Shown here piece after piece: positions 50,988 through 61,582 of a DNA stretch of 64,000 bases. The stretch lies in the NCBI GenBank assembly GCA_009733775.1, contig WOGZ01000169.1, forward strand, positions 1-64,000, written 5' to 3'. The first letter of the stretch is position 1; each line of letters opens with the position of its first letter. Under the pieces are notes generated by a model. The model had not been told where the DNA came from and made no database searches. It saw only the letters and a program-made list of their open reading frames with translations. Origin of the DNA: Alectoria sarmentosa (taxonomy: Eukaryota; Ascomycota; Lecanoromycetes; Lecanorales; Parmeliaceae). The position numbers and the translations under genes were made by a program.

Positions 50988-51575
50988 ATGTTACCATCTT
51001 ATCATTTCATCCTCTCGGCTATCGTGATGTTGTGCTCATTTTCCCGGATCTCGGTCCCGAGTTCCGTCCACTCAGACTCCGAAACAATTTCTTTCATTCA
51101 TGGGCCATTGGAGAAGGCGGAAATCTCTCTGCCATCCAGATTTTACCCTCGACGACAAAATAAAGTTCCAGCCACGCCTAAAGCATACATCAAAAGCCGT
51201 GGCGGCACACCCCCAGGCTACATCAGCTTCAAGTTCCTCCATCGCGGACCCGCCTACGAAATCCTCCCCGTCCGCGTCGGCGCCGCAGCTCTTCACGCTT
51301 TCTATACATCAATCTCCCACTTGGCGGCTACCATCTGGCCGCAAACGATACGCCCTGTAACCCTTTTCACCGTAACCCAAGGGGCACTTCAGCTGACGTT
51401 TTCGGGTCTCCCCACGGCAGTACCTTGGGATTTTGTAGAAGACTGGGCGATGAAAGCGGCAGAAAGTGTGGCGAGAGGGTGGACAGACACGTTCGATGCC
51501 GGGTATGAGGTTGAAGGGACAGGGTTCGGGGTGTGGGTCAGTTTGAGGCTGTTAGAGGGCTTAGTAGGCGACTGA
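50988..51575 (+). CDS. Small secreted protein, unknown function
   Basis: An intronless frame of 195 residues from ATG 50988; the longer frame from 50958 is less likely because it places charged residues before the hydrophobic start. MLPSYHFILSAIVMLCSFSR followed by small residues looks like a signal peptide cleaved near residue 28. The mature part has no Cys-rich pattern. Its C-terminal ~110 residues appear folded: GYISFKFLHRGPAYEI, VTLFTVTQGALQLTFSGLPTAVPWDFVEDWA and a terminal amphipathic segment. I recognise no domain. It ends 131 bp from the 3' end of the convergent ricin/GH13 gene. Being secreted and unassigned, an effector or cell-wall role is possible but unproven. Confidence 0.65.
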   Translation: MLPSYHFILSAIVMLCSFSRISVPSSVHSDSETISFIHGPLEKAEISLPSRFYPRRQNKVPATPKAYIKSRGGTPPGYISFKFLHRGPAYEILPVRVGAAALHAFYTSISHLAATIWPQTIRPVTLFTVTQGALQLTFSGLPTAVPWDFVEDWAMKAAESVARGWTDTFDAGYEVEGTGFGVWVSLRLLEGLVGD

Positions 51576-51706
51576 GAAGCGATGTGGGTGTCACGGTGAC
51601 AACAAGTTTTGTATGTAGACGATATTCGAAGCTACAGTACAACACGGGTCGTTGGTATGAGAGAACCTTCATTTTGAGCAGTGAGTGGCTGGCATGTTCA
51701 ACCCCC

Positions 51707-53542
51707 TCAGATATCTCTGTAAAATACAGCAAAGTCCCAAGGTCCCAGCTTAATAGCAGGAGGAGCTGGATGTGGTATAGCATGAGTTGCGCCGGGCGGT
51801 GTGACTTCGGTCCATCCTCCAGAGGACAGCTTATCCTTCTTAAACAAAGACTTCTTCGTACTTGCGTTACCTCCGACAGCCGATGCAGAGAAATTGATGG
51901 TAATAAGGAACTCTTCACTCTCCCTCCTTCTCGTGAATGCAATCAATCCAGGTCCACCGCCAGACGTCAGCCAAGTCGTCTCGCCTCTCCGCAGAGCCTC
52001 ATGGCTGCGTCGGAGCATACCCAAGCTCTCGTAAAAAGTAGAAAATCGACTTGCCAATGGTGAGCCCCAATTGACAGGCGTATGCGTATTGTATCCACCA
52101 TGATCGTTGCCTACTTCTTCGCCGGCGAAGAGCATTGGCACACCTTCGATAGTGAAGTTAAACACTGCTGCACAAAGAGTCCCGTCAGATCCACCATACA
52201 TATTGAGGTCTAGATCCATGTCCCAGTTCTGCATGATAGAGGTGTGCAGCATGCCTGCAGGGTGTGTTGATTGCAGCTGATTGCATACCTTGGGTAAGTT
52301 ACTGGCGTCCTGCGTCTTTGTGGCAGAGGCCACGGCAGGCTGAAGGGAGTAGTTGGCGTAGTCCATGTCAAAGGGGCTTAATGAAAGCTCCGGGTTGCAA
52401 CATTCACCGAGGAGTATCACCTTCGGTTTAACAGCCCTCAAATTATTGCCAACAAAGGCCCAAGCTGCGGCTGGAATCATTCGCTCAATTCCATAGGGAT
52501 TGTCAGCGGTGTCAAAGCGAAATCCATCGATGTTGTAGTTGTTCATCCACCATACGAGCATACTCAACATGTATTTTTGGACCGCAGGACCTGACTTAAA
52601 GTCAAGCTGTGCGACATCATCGAAGTTGAAAGCTTGCGAGATAGAGTTTGGATTATTCTTGAATCTGTCAGTATGTACGTAATACTCTGGGTGCTGCGTA
52701 ATCAACGGATGATTCCACGCGGTATGATTCAAGACGACGTCCATGATGATCTTCAGACCCAAAGCATGCGCTTGGCTCACCAAGATAGCGAAATCAGATG
52801 GCGGCCCCAAGGCTGGGTCTATGGCATAATAATCAGCTACTGCATAAGGACTGCCACATGCTGGGTGATTTCCAGTTGGGATTCCTAGGGGATGAATGGG
52901 CATGAGCAGGATGGCTGAAAATCCTAAGCCTGCGATACGTGCTAGGTCATGGATTATCGCCGCTAGATTCCCAGTTGATGAGAATATAGGAGTGTAGATG
53001 TTGTAGATGATCTCGTCGGCAAACAATGATGCATGAACATTGCTACTGCTGCTGGCGTTACTAATGGCTGTTGGTGCGATGGCGGTTGCCGTGGTCGAAG
53101 AGCTGGCCAAAGAATTGGGCAATACAACTTGCCACTGAGCCAAAGGGTCGTTTGCGCTTGCCATTTGTATCACAGCTGAACCACTCGTCGAGCCTGCAGC
53201 TCCTACCACTAGTCCGCTGTTCTGATTGACCAGAGTCAAGGCTCTGCTCGAGGTTGGCATAAGTGTCCACATCTCGCTTGCTCCTCCGTTGCAAGGCCAT
53301 TGCTGCAAGTAGGCACCGGCGGCTTTACTTTCGTAGGCCACGTTCAAACACATGGTGGTGTCTAAAGCATTGAGCAGATAGCGCCCACCCTGATATCCCT
53401 GGAGGATCCACCTTGGGGCTGAGCCATCAGAAGAAGTTGTCAACACAACTTCGGCGCCAGCATAAGTGGCAGTGGTGCTGAGGTAGAGGCCTGTTTTAAT
53501 GTTTCTGAGGCCGAAGGCAAGGCCGTCCGCGGGTACTGACAT
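51707..53542 (-). CDS. Ricin-type lectin / GH13 alpha-amylase-like fusion protein
   Basis: An intronless frame of 611 residues from ATG 53542 (an upstream in-frame TTG is ignored). Residues about 5-141 form a ricin-B-like beta-trefoil, with QW-type repeats (YLQQWPC, SEMWTL, LAQWQVV). A Ser/Thr/Ala linker follows (about 142-168), then a GH13 barrel (about 175-540): region I DVVLNH (D268-H273), region II GFRFDTA with nucleophile D344, region III LGE with acid/base E380. Region IV reads QNWDMD (N439-D441) where NHD is usual, so the His is Trp while Asp is kept. GVPMLFAGEE follows. The all-beta C-terminal domain ends the protein. Such enzymes hydrolyse or transfer alpha-glucan. There is no signal peptide (MSVPADGLAFGL), so it may be cytosolic or secreted unconventionally. 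Lack of introns amid intron-rich neighbours hints at transfer from bacteria or a retrocopy. Confidence 0.88.
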   Translation of the reverse strand: MSVPADGLAFGLRNIKTGLYLSTTATYAGAEVVLTTSSDGSAPRWILQGYQGGRYLLNALDTTMCLNVAYESKAAGAYLQQWPCNGGASEMWTLMPTSSRALTLVNQNSGLVVGAAGSTSGSAVIQMASANDPLAQWQVVLPNSLASSSTTATAIAPTAISNASSSSNVHASLFADEIIYNIYTPIFSSTGNLAAIIHDLARIAGLGFSAILLMPIHPLGIPTGNHPACGSPYAVADYYAIDPALGPPSDFAILVSQAHALGLKIIMDVVLNHTAWNHPLITQHPEYYVHTDRFKNNPNSISQAFNFDDVAQLDFKSGPAVQKYMLSMLVWWMNNYNIDGFRFDTADNPYGIERMIPAAAWAFVGNNLRAVKPKVILLGECCNPELSLSPFDMDYANYSLQPAVASATKTQDASNLPKVCNQLQSTHPAGMLHTSIMQNWDMDLDLNMYGGSDGTLCAAVFNFTIEGVPMLFAGEEVGNDHGGYNTHTPVNWGSPLASRFSTFYESLGMLRRSHEALRRGETTWLTSGGGPGLIAFTRRRESEEFLITINFSASAVGGNASTKKSLFKKDKLSSGGWTEVTPPGATHAIPHPAPPAIKLGPWDFAVFYRDI

Positions 53543-53987
53543 CGTGTAAATGCGATTGTGAGGATCTTTCAATATTATCCTGACTCCATGCCTTCCTGAT
53601 TGGTTCCCGGTCTACCTGGAACTTCTTTTGCAAGTATATGCAGCATCAATGCTCAACAAGATCGTATACACTTGCAATTTCTAAATGAAAACCTGATTGA
53701 AAGCAGGTTTTGGCAGTGCCAAAAGCCGGACGGGATTTGATAGGAATGTGTGCTCAAGCATTATAACTCCAAGCTTTGCTGAAGATCAAGGTGAAATAAT
53801 TGTCAATAAAGCAATTAAGAACAAATCTGACGCCGAACAGTCACCAGCGTTTACTACATAGTCCGTTCCTATGAAAGGGAAGAAGAAGTCCTAGAGGAAC
53901 TCTTGGCACCGAGGCACCCACTCAAAACCCCCATCCCACCAGGAACAATATAGGCCCGAGCGCGTGACAAACGCCGACACACCGATC
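53543..53987. promoter_or_regulatory. Shared divergent promoter region, 445 bp
   Basis: Lies between the start codons of the minus-strand ricin/GH13 gene and the plus-strand coiled-coil gene. No defined operator is recognised. Confidence 0.5.
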
Positions 53988-55064
53988 ATGGATCATCAAA
54001 TGAGTGATCTCGCCAAGGCATGGACAAACTGGAGCCACAAGATCAAGAACAAAAAACGCGAAAAAGACGCCAATCTTCAAGCAGCTCTGGACGTCGATCT
54101 CAAAGCCCAAGCAACCATGGCCAACAACTTTCCCTCCTTCCTCGACACATCTCCAAGCACCGGCAGCTCAAACAATGTCCCTCGTCTCGCGCCCTCGGCC
54201 GTCACTCAACAGCAACAGATCAACAACAATGGCAACGGGGCTGGTATGAATGGGATGCCTATGGCGGCCGGGCAGCAGGCGGATGTGAATTTTCTATTCC
54301 AGAAGCTGGTGGAGCTTAGTGAGGTGTTGAAGGAGAATCGTGAGAAGACAGTAGGGATTATCGCTGGTGCTGAAGAACTTGCTGTAAGTATATTCACCAG
54401 GGCATTCACGGCGTTCTGCATTTGTCTTGTCCTACTGCTACGTCTACGCCCTGAAAATCGCTAATGCGCTTCCTCGAACCCAGACTCGCGCCGCAGCCAA
54501 AGGAGCAAGCCCCTCTCTTCAAGAAGCCAATGCAGAAGTCTCGTGTGAGCTCAACCTCTAGACCGTCCTCCTAAGACTCCATGACTAACTTAAGCCCAAG
54601 CCGCACGAATAGCCGATCTCGAACGCCAGCTCGCCCGCGAGCAGAACAAGACCCGCATCCTCATGGACGAGCAAAAGGAAAACATCAAGCTCATTGGTGA
54701 GTACGAACACCATCTCGGCGAAATAGTCAAAGACGTGCGCGACTTCAGCTACAACACCAAGACCCGCGAGACCTCAATTGCACGCCATTACAATAGGCTT
54801 TTGCAAGACGAAAAGGACGCCCATTTAGCCGCTCGGCTTGAGAAAGACGACTGGCACGCCAAGTTCATGCGTACAGTCGAGATGCTACGGGAAGCCTATC
54901 GTCTACGCTGCGAGGAGGAAGAGGTGCCCATCCGTGTTATTGCTGGACTGCAGAACGAGGTGCGGGCTTACCGTTCATGCTTAGGGATGGAGGCCGAGAA
55001 GCAGGAAGAAGAGTATGGGTGGGATATTCTGAAAGATATGCCGAACGGGAGTGGAGAGCCGTGA
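53988..55064 (+). CDS. Coiled-coil protein, conserved-looking but unassigned
   Basis: Three exons, 53988-54383, 54484-54544 and 54595-55064, give 308 residues. Introns of 100 and 50 nt have GTAAGT and GTGAGC donors; intron 2 has GACTAAC as branch site and TTAAG as acceptor, joining EVS-SQAARIADLERQL. The N-terminal ~45 residues are basic and amphipathic (LAKAWTNWSHKIKNKKREKD). A Gln/Asn/Gly/Met-rich low-complexity stretch follows (about 70-95). Then a coiled coil FLFQKLVELSEVLKENREKTVG and a longer helical region with heptad spacing from about 140 to 290 (ADLERQLAREQNK, LIGEYEHHLGEIVKDVRDF). The acidic C-terminus ends YGWDILKDMP. Probably an adaptor or structural protein; function unknown to me. 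Confidence 0.7.
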
Positions 55065-55545
55065 GGCGTCCTCCCTCTTTCAGACAGCACAGACGAGATA
55101 AGAGCATGCATTGCATTTAGTACGGCGTCTGAAATGATACCCCATTTGCATTTGATGATTGAATTTCATGCGATGAAGGCTTAGGAAGCTAGCTAGGAAT
55201 TCCGCGTGTACTTTCGCTACTTGCGGCTCAAGACCTTTGCTCATGATCAACGAACTGATGAATTTGTCTGCATCGTGACCGTCCAGGACCAGCATGACGT
55301 GCGTTGGCATAGACTTCTCGAGGTTCAAATCCGGAGAAGCCATGTCTGACTCTCCAGAACTTTAGGAAGACTTGGCAGATTCAACGGATCGTAGCCTTGA
55401 TATAAGGTTGCCGCAGCTGTTGCAAGCAGTTTGTATGACATGGACAGATTTTGGATGCACAAGCCCCAGTCCAAGCCCAAAACTCCGCTTTGCTCCTCTT
55501 GTACTTGTAGTATATACAATGGCCCTCTAGCCTCCTCTGATCAAC

Positions 55546-56005
55546 TCAATTGCTTCTCGCACCACCCTTTGCAGCCCTCAGTTCGTCCATCTTCGCTACC
55601 CTCTTCTTGAACTCCACATACTGGCACTTCTCATACGAATGCCTCTCATCCTATAGAGCCACAGTCAATTATATCCGACATCCCAAAGGGAGGGGAGCAT
55701 GGCATACCACGCATTTCCAAGGCAGGTAGTATTCTTCGAATCGACACCGATTCAGGGGAATGAGGAGGTGGGCGCAGCTGTCTCGGTAAGGTATGGGTAA
55801 TTTGGCTTCGGACATTTGCTCTCGAGTTGCGCGAGCTACAGAAGGGGGCACTCAGTCAGCAATGGATTCCAAAGCCTCGCCACTGTTCATGCTCTGAGAC
55901 CAGACAGAAAGAGGGTAGTTTTCGCACGGGCTACAACTCACGGAGCTCATCGCTGGTGCCCAGAGCACCTTTGACAGTCTCTGTGACCGTCTCTGTGACC
56001 GTCAT
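55546..56005 (-). CDS. NADH:ubiquinone oxidoreductase subunit NDUFB7 (B18)
   Basis: Three minus-strand exons, 56005-55942, 55835-55708 and 55650-55546, give 98 residues. Splicing yields DELP-RATREQMSEAKLPIPYRDSCAHLLIPLNRC and PWKCV-DERHSYEKCQYVEFKKRVAKMDE. The paired CX9C motifs are intact (C-AHLLIPLNR-C and C-VDERHSYEK-C), the hallmark of this accessory subunit, which is imported into the intermembrane space by the Mia40 route and attaches to the membrane arm of complex I. The start exon has a TVTE repeat (MTVTETVTETVKG), coded by a short DNA duplication. Introns are 106 and 57 nt. It shares a 391-bp divergent promoter with the APSES gene. Confidence 0.9.
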
Positions 56006-56396
56006 CTCGCCAATCGTTTATTCCAAGCCTAGTTGAGAGTACGAAATGTGCCTTTTACCGGATCATAACGTTCTCAATTGGAGCTCCAATGCCAAGACCG
56101 GAAGGGCCCAGCATCCATTTGGGCCTAGTGCAAAGTCCCCTCGTTCAGTTTACGCGTGAACATCCCAGTGCGCGTCTCCACCGACTCAATCAATTTAAGC
56201 CATTTAATCCATTCGAATCCCACAGTCACCTTTCAGATTCTACGATTTTCCAAAAAGTCACCATGTCTTGCTCCCAAGGCATCTGAACGAATTAATATCC
56301 GCGTTCAAAAGCAATACTTGAGTCTCCGTTTGCTGCCCTGCACTGGCGTGCGGGTGACTGCCGCTACTGCATGAAAGAGAACGAAGTCTGCCCAGC
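56006..56396. promoter_or_regulatory. Divergent promoter of NDUFB7 and the APSES factor
   Basis: 391 bp between the two start codons. It includes ACGCGT-like sequence (TTACGCGTG at about 56151-56159); ACGCGT is the core of the MCB element recognised by MBF in yeast, so self-regulation of the Mbp1-like gene is possible but speculative. Confidence 0.4.
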
Positions 56397-58534
56397 ATGG
56401 CTCCAGGCCCTGCAAATGGCATATACTCTGCCACCTACAGCGGTGTAAGTCGCCGTCCACCTGCCACAAAGGCCTGAAACCTAAGAATCATTTTCTCTAG
56501 GTCCCAGTGTTCGAATTCAACGTCGAGGGAAATCATGTCATGCGGAGGCGGGTAGACCACTACATAAATGCCACCCACATTCTCAAAGTCGCCGACTACG
56601 ACAAGCCAGCCCGGACGAGAATCTTAGAGAGAGAGGTCCAGAAGGGGGTACATGAAAAGATACAGGGAGGCTACGGGAAATACCAGGGTTAGCAGAGATC
56701 TGCCACCTTGAATGTTCGTCTTCGCGCTGACGGCTTTCGGCAGGCACTTGGGTTCCTCTGAGAGAGGGAAGACTTCTTGCAGAACGCAACGGCGTCCTCG
56801 AAAAGCTCCGACCCATCTTCGACTTCGTCCCTGGAGACAGCAGTCCACCACCAGCGCCCAAGCACACTACTAATTCCAACAAGCCCAAGATTCCCAAGGT
56901 CCCGAACACCAAGAAGATACCAAGTGAGTGCTGTCTGTCCTCTACAAGTACAGCCTTTGTACTGACGAACAGAACCCAAAGTGAATCCAACATACAGTCA
57001 GATGAGCGAAGAATACGACAACGTCAGCACACAACTCCACGACGATGACTCCCAAGAAAACTCTACAATCGCTTCTGCATCATACATGGATGAGGACGAC
57101 AGATATGCAGGGAACCAGTACGATCCACATTCACGCAAGCGGAAGCGAGATGTTGTTGATCAGCAGCACATGCTTTACGCTGATGAACTTCTCGATTATT
57201 TCATGCTCTCCGCATCCGACGCTCCCCTATTGCATCTTGCTCCGCCAATACCACCAGAACCCTTCAATGTCAACCGCCCTATTGACGACCAAGCTCACAC
57301 TGCTCTTCATTGGGGCGCTGCCATGGGAGACATTGACATTGTGCGGTTCTTTCTCGAACGTGGAGCGATTCCATCCGCCCGCAACAAGAGAGGGGAGACA
57401 CCGTTGATACGAGCGGTGCTATTCACAAACAACTATGAGAAGGAAACTATGCCGAAGCTCGTACAGCTTCTCGTAAGCACGATCCGAGAACACGATAACC
57501 ACGGAGGTACCATCCTCCATCATATTGCTATGACTACCAATAGTCTGGCCAAGAAAAGATGTGCGCGCTACTACCTGGACATTGTCCTCAACAAGATGAC
57601 AGAGCTCTGCACACCACAAGAGTTTACAAGGCTAGTCAACCTACAGGATGCGAACGGTGACACTGCTTTACACATTGTTGCTCGGCACAATGCTAAGAAG
57701 TGTATCCGAGCTCTGCAGGGCCGAGGGGTTCAAGGAGACATTGAGAACCTCCAACGAGAAACCGCCGATAGGATCATACAAGGCCAACGTGCCATTCGTC
57801 AGGATTTTGTATCTTCATCTCCACTACCGGACTTTAACGCAATTAACGCCCACGAGATGGTCAAGGCTTCCAAACCAGGATCGGCATCTCACTACCACAG
57901 CCAGTCTGCCAGATCTTTTAGCCAGTCCTTCGGGGAAATGGCCCAGGACAAAAGCCTTCAACTCGCACTAGCCTATGACAGCGAGATCAAACAAAAAGAT
58001 GCCGACCTAGAAGAAGGTCAGCGTTTTGTTCAGAACGTCGATCATTCACTACATGGCACCCGACAATGCATATTCCGACATATACAAGAGGGAACCGACA
58101 GCTACGACAAGGAAGAAGAAGAGCACCGTCTGAGAGAAGAGGAGCGCAGCTTGATTACCGAAAACGAAAGTCTATCCGAGCAAATCCAACACAAAGAGCT
58201 TCACTACGCCGTTCGCTCCGAAGAGCAAGCCTTGCCGCCTTCAGCGCACCGGAAACCCATTGATACCATGTCTAACGACCATGAGGTCGAGGAGCAGAAG
58301 AATGCGGCATTAGCGCTCGCAGAGCAGCAGAATAAGAGAAGGAAGCTGACGAGTGCTGTGGTAGTGGCTCAAGGAGCAGCTGGCATGAGTGGAAATGGCG
58401 AGACGCTGAAGCAGCTAGTTTCGAGTACTTGTGGGGTGCCTATCGATGGTATTTCGGCATTGGCGCCCGAGCTATTGGAGGAGCTGCAGCAGAGTAAGAT
58501 GGAGATGGGGAATGAAGTCGCTTCTTTGGCATAG
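56397..58534 (+). CDS. APSES/ankyrin transcription factor, Mbp1/Res2-like (MBF subunit)
   Basis: Four exons, 56397-56444, 56501-56687, 56744-56923 and 56973-58534, give 658 residues. The start MAPGPANGIYSATYSG-VPVFEFNVEG matches filamentous-fungal Mbp1 homologues. The APSES DNA-binding domain (about 17-105) includes HVMRRRVDHYINATHILKVA, KPARTRILEREVQKGVHEKIQGGYGKYQG and TWVPLREGRLLAERNGV. The usual DDWINATH reads DHYINATH here. A basic linker holds KPKIPKVPNTKKIP and RKRKR (nuclear localisation). Ankyrin repeats span about 205-365 (TALHWGAAMGDIDIVRFFLERGA, GDTALHIVARHN). A C-terminal coiled coil (about 425-520) ends with a Swi6-interaction-like region. In yeast the MBF complex activates G1/S genes. 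Introns are 56, 56 and 49 nt. Confidence 0.92.
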
Positions 58535-59920
58535 GATCATCGGGCTATTACAGGACTGGGACTTTGCATAGGGCGCATTACCGTGGGCTTGCTGTTCCAT
58601 CATCACATTGCTGAATGTTTGCTTCTTAACTGGAAACCCTGGATACCAGGTCGATATACCCATATCGTCACGCACGAGGGACGGTGGTGACGGCAATCGA
58701 AGAAGATGGGATAGATAGATCAGCTGCAGTATTCTAACTACAACCCTCCAACACTCCCCCACCCGTCTCTTCAAGCGTAGCCCAAGTCATCTCAATTATG
58801 TCACTCTCAACCCGTCTCTTCAAGCGTAGCCCAATTCATCTCAATGATGAGACAGCCTTTCGACCTTTTCACGTAAAAACCTGTGCTCGCAGAAAAAACT
58901 CAGAAATCAACACCGTCAACATTCAAACAAAATGAAGCACAACATCTGAGTCCTACAGATCGCCAAGCCGTTTACAATTAATTCAGTATGAAAAAAAAAA
59001 GGAAAGGAACGATACTGTGCCCCTGCTTTCCTGGCGACTGAACTGATGGGAGAAAGCGATATGAGGAGCAGATTAGAACCATTCTATTGTTATTAACAAC
59101 TACCATCTACTCAGTGCGCTATACCACGCCATGCTGCTACATAGATTTCAACATATATACGATCTCACATCAATCTTATATTGTATCAACATCGGCCGTG
59201 ACACACGCACCTTGCTTTGACAAGATTGTGAAGATTTATGAGAGGATGATGAATTTTCTAGCTATGGAGGGGGAAGTAAGCTGCATATATACATACCATA
59301 TGAAGCCTGTAGCACAAAGCACGCTGCACAAGTAAGTACCTTAAAACACATACACTATGCGCTGCAGCAATTTTCAACAAAGGTGAATCACAAAGGTACG
59401 CTAGCCTTACTCATGTCGTGTGGATAATAAGGGTTAACGCAACCCGGTGAGCTGACTTTGGAGACGCGCCATCGACTGCGTTGAGTCCAGCAGATTGACT
59501 GGCTTTTCACTGATGAGCAGCAGCCCGATACGTGTTCTGTCTACACGTGACGAGCTCGATAAGCCTCTTACCGAGCTCGCGCTCGCAGAACGTGCAACTC
59601 GGTGCGAGTTGCCCCCGAAAATACGCTGCAAATACTTGGAGCTCAACTCTTGGCCTCAGCTGCCTGGCGGCACTTTGATGAGCATCTCTATCCCTTTAGC
59701 TTTGGGCTTTGCTATCCATCTAGAGAAATCATTGCTACTTGATGGTCTCCGATCTTCACTTTCTGCGTTTGATGTCATATGGCTGCCCTTCAATGTGCGC
59801 TTTAATGACTTCGGGGCGATGAATCCAAGTCAGAAAGTGCACTACAGAGATATACAGATCCTATGGACAAGAACCTGGAAACAATTTCAGACCTCGCGGG
59901 TGTTGTTGTAACGTGAAAAA
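58535..59920. other. Intergenic, with a short tandem duplication
   Basis: A 49-bp unit starting ACCCGTCTCTTCAAGCGTAG is duplicated at 58761 and 58810. Short frames otherwise. The frame 59495-59911 (138 codons) lacks a motif and ends just before the next gene, so it is probably non-coding upstream sequence. Confidence 0.6.
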
Positions 59921-61582
59921 ATGGCTGACCCTCTCTCGATCATTGCTGGCGTGGCCGGCGTAGCCACTGCAGTAGTCAAAGCTTCGAAAGGCCTTTATGA
60001 TTTAGTCAACGGCATCAAAGACGCTGCGGACGAAATCGAAACAATTTCTCGTGACTCCCATGCTTTCTATTTAATCGTGTTCTCCCTGCAAGTCGAACTC
60101 CAGGACGAGGACGTGAGAAATGTAATCGCCGGTGATAATGACCTCACGACTATGGTCGGGAATCTCCAGGAACCCTTGAGCAATTGTTCCATCATCCTAG
60201 GAAGAATCTTAGTCAAGATCAAGGGACATGTCAAGCCTATTAAAGGGGGTCACCGTATGAGCAAGTCGGATTTGACATGGCCCCTATACAAGAAGGGTGA
60301 CGTTACAAAATTGGTGACTCAGCTCACGTCGACGAAGGCAACGCTCGTGGCTGGCCTCGATGCTTTGTGCATGTAAGTTTTTACCCACAATCCGACGCTT
60401 AGACCTCAAAGTTTTGGCTCACCAATTACATGAAGGCTATGCAATCTTCGTCTTCTTGCTAGGGGAAATCAAACGATCGAGCAATCGCTCGGAAGTAATT
60501 CCACCGATGCAGGATTTACTCTTCGACGCTATGTCGAAGAGTCCATATATTCAAGTTCGATAGCGCCGTCTTCGCCTGGCTTAGGCCCGAAAAATATATC
60601 AAACTTAGCCCTCGAAACGCTGGAGGCGTCAAACCCTTTGCCGCAGTCAGCAGGAGCTGACGCCGCGAAGGAATCGTCGCGGACCTCGCATACGATGGGG
60701 CTAGGATCATTTCCTCAGTACGTATGGTTAGTAGCCAGTGACGAGATTCATCACTGATGGAAGCTTGCGCTCTTTAGGACGTTTGTATTCCCAAATCTTC
60801 CAGCAGAAGCTCCAGAAATCCTTCCCCACGTTGCATACGTTCCAACGCAGCGTGAGCCAGACAAAGTGTTCAACGCAGCAATTGAAGGGAACACTTTACT
60901 ATTGCAAGGTCTGTTGGCTGAGAGAGTTGACACTAATGTTTACAACAACAAAGGGCAATCTCCGCTGATTCTGGCTATCGAGCATCGACGTTATACAACA
61001 GCCCGAGTCCTAATTGAAAATGCTAACGCAGATGTCCTGAATAGTTGTCGTTATAAATGGACGCCGTTAATATTTGCGGCAAAGCGAGAAAATGAGGATA
61101 TCTTTAGGCTGTTGCTCGACAAAGGGGCTGATGTCAATAGGGCAAATTCTCTTGGATACACGCCGTTGACGATTGCGGCAAAGAAGGGAAATGAGCACGC
61201 AGTTAGGCTGTTGCTGGAGAGAGGGGCTCATGTTAATCAAATGGATCTGTGGGAGAAGACGCCACTGTTGTATGCGGCACAGTGGGACAAGGGCAACGTC
61301 ATGACTCTGTTGCTGAACGGAGGTGCTGATGTCACTCATACCGATCACCGTGGACGTACGGCGTTGATGCTTGCGGCTATGAAAGGCAATAAAGGCGCTG
61401 CTAGGCTGTTGCTGGACAGAGGAGCTGATGTGGAGGCTAGGGACTCTGATGGGTTCACTGGACTTCGATTGGTCAAGAAGTATGCAGGAAAGGATCCGGA
61501 TGCCATGACTATCATACAGTGGCTGGAAGAGCGACACCGTGTGACGAAATTGGGAGTACAAAAGGGTCTCAGTTCCGGATGA
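59921..61582 (+). CDS. NLR-like N-terminal domain plus ankyrin-repeat protein
   Basis: Three exons, 59921-60372, 60463-60717 and 60778-61582, give 503 residues; introns are 90 and 60 nt with GTAAGT and GTACGT donors. The start MADPLSIIAGVAGVATAVVKASKGLYDLVNGIKDA is the typical beginning of the fungal N-terminal domain found on STAND/NLR proteins and on some metabolic-cluster proteins. A Ser-rich linker follows (about 152-262). Six to seven ankyrin repeats run from about 266 to 480, with TPLIFAAKRENEDIFRLLLDKGADVN, TPLTIAAKKGNEHAVRLLLERGAHVN and similar units at about 33-residue spacing. No nucleotide-binding P-loop is visible anywhere, so the usual central NACHT/NB-ARC switch is absent. A role in recognition or conidial incompatibility-type signalling is inference only. 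Confidence 0.85.

Noticed and set aside
55080..55343. 87-codon minus-strand frame
   Set aside because: No recognised motif; lies in the 3' flanks of two convergent genes.
59495..59911. 138-codon frame before the ankyrin gene
   Set aside because: No motif, non-ATG extended start, and position fits upstream non-coding DNA.
61067..61561. 164-codon minus-strand frame
   Set aside because: Antisense to ankyrin repeats.
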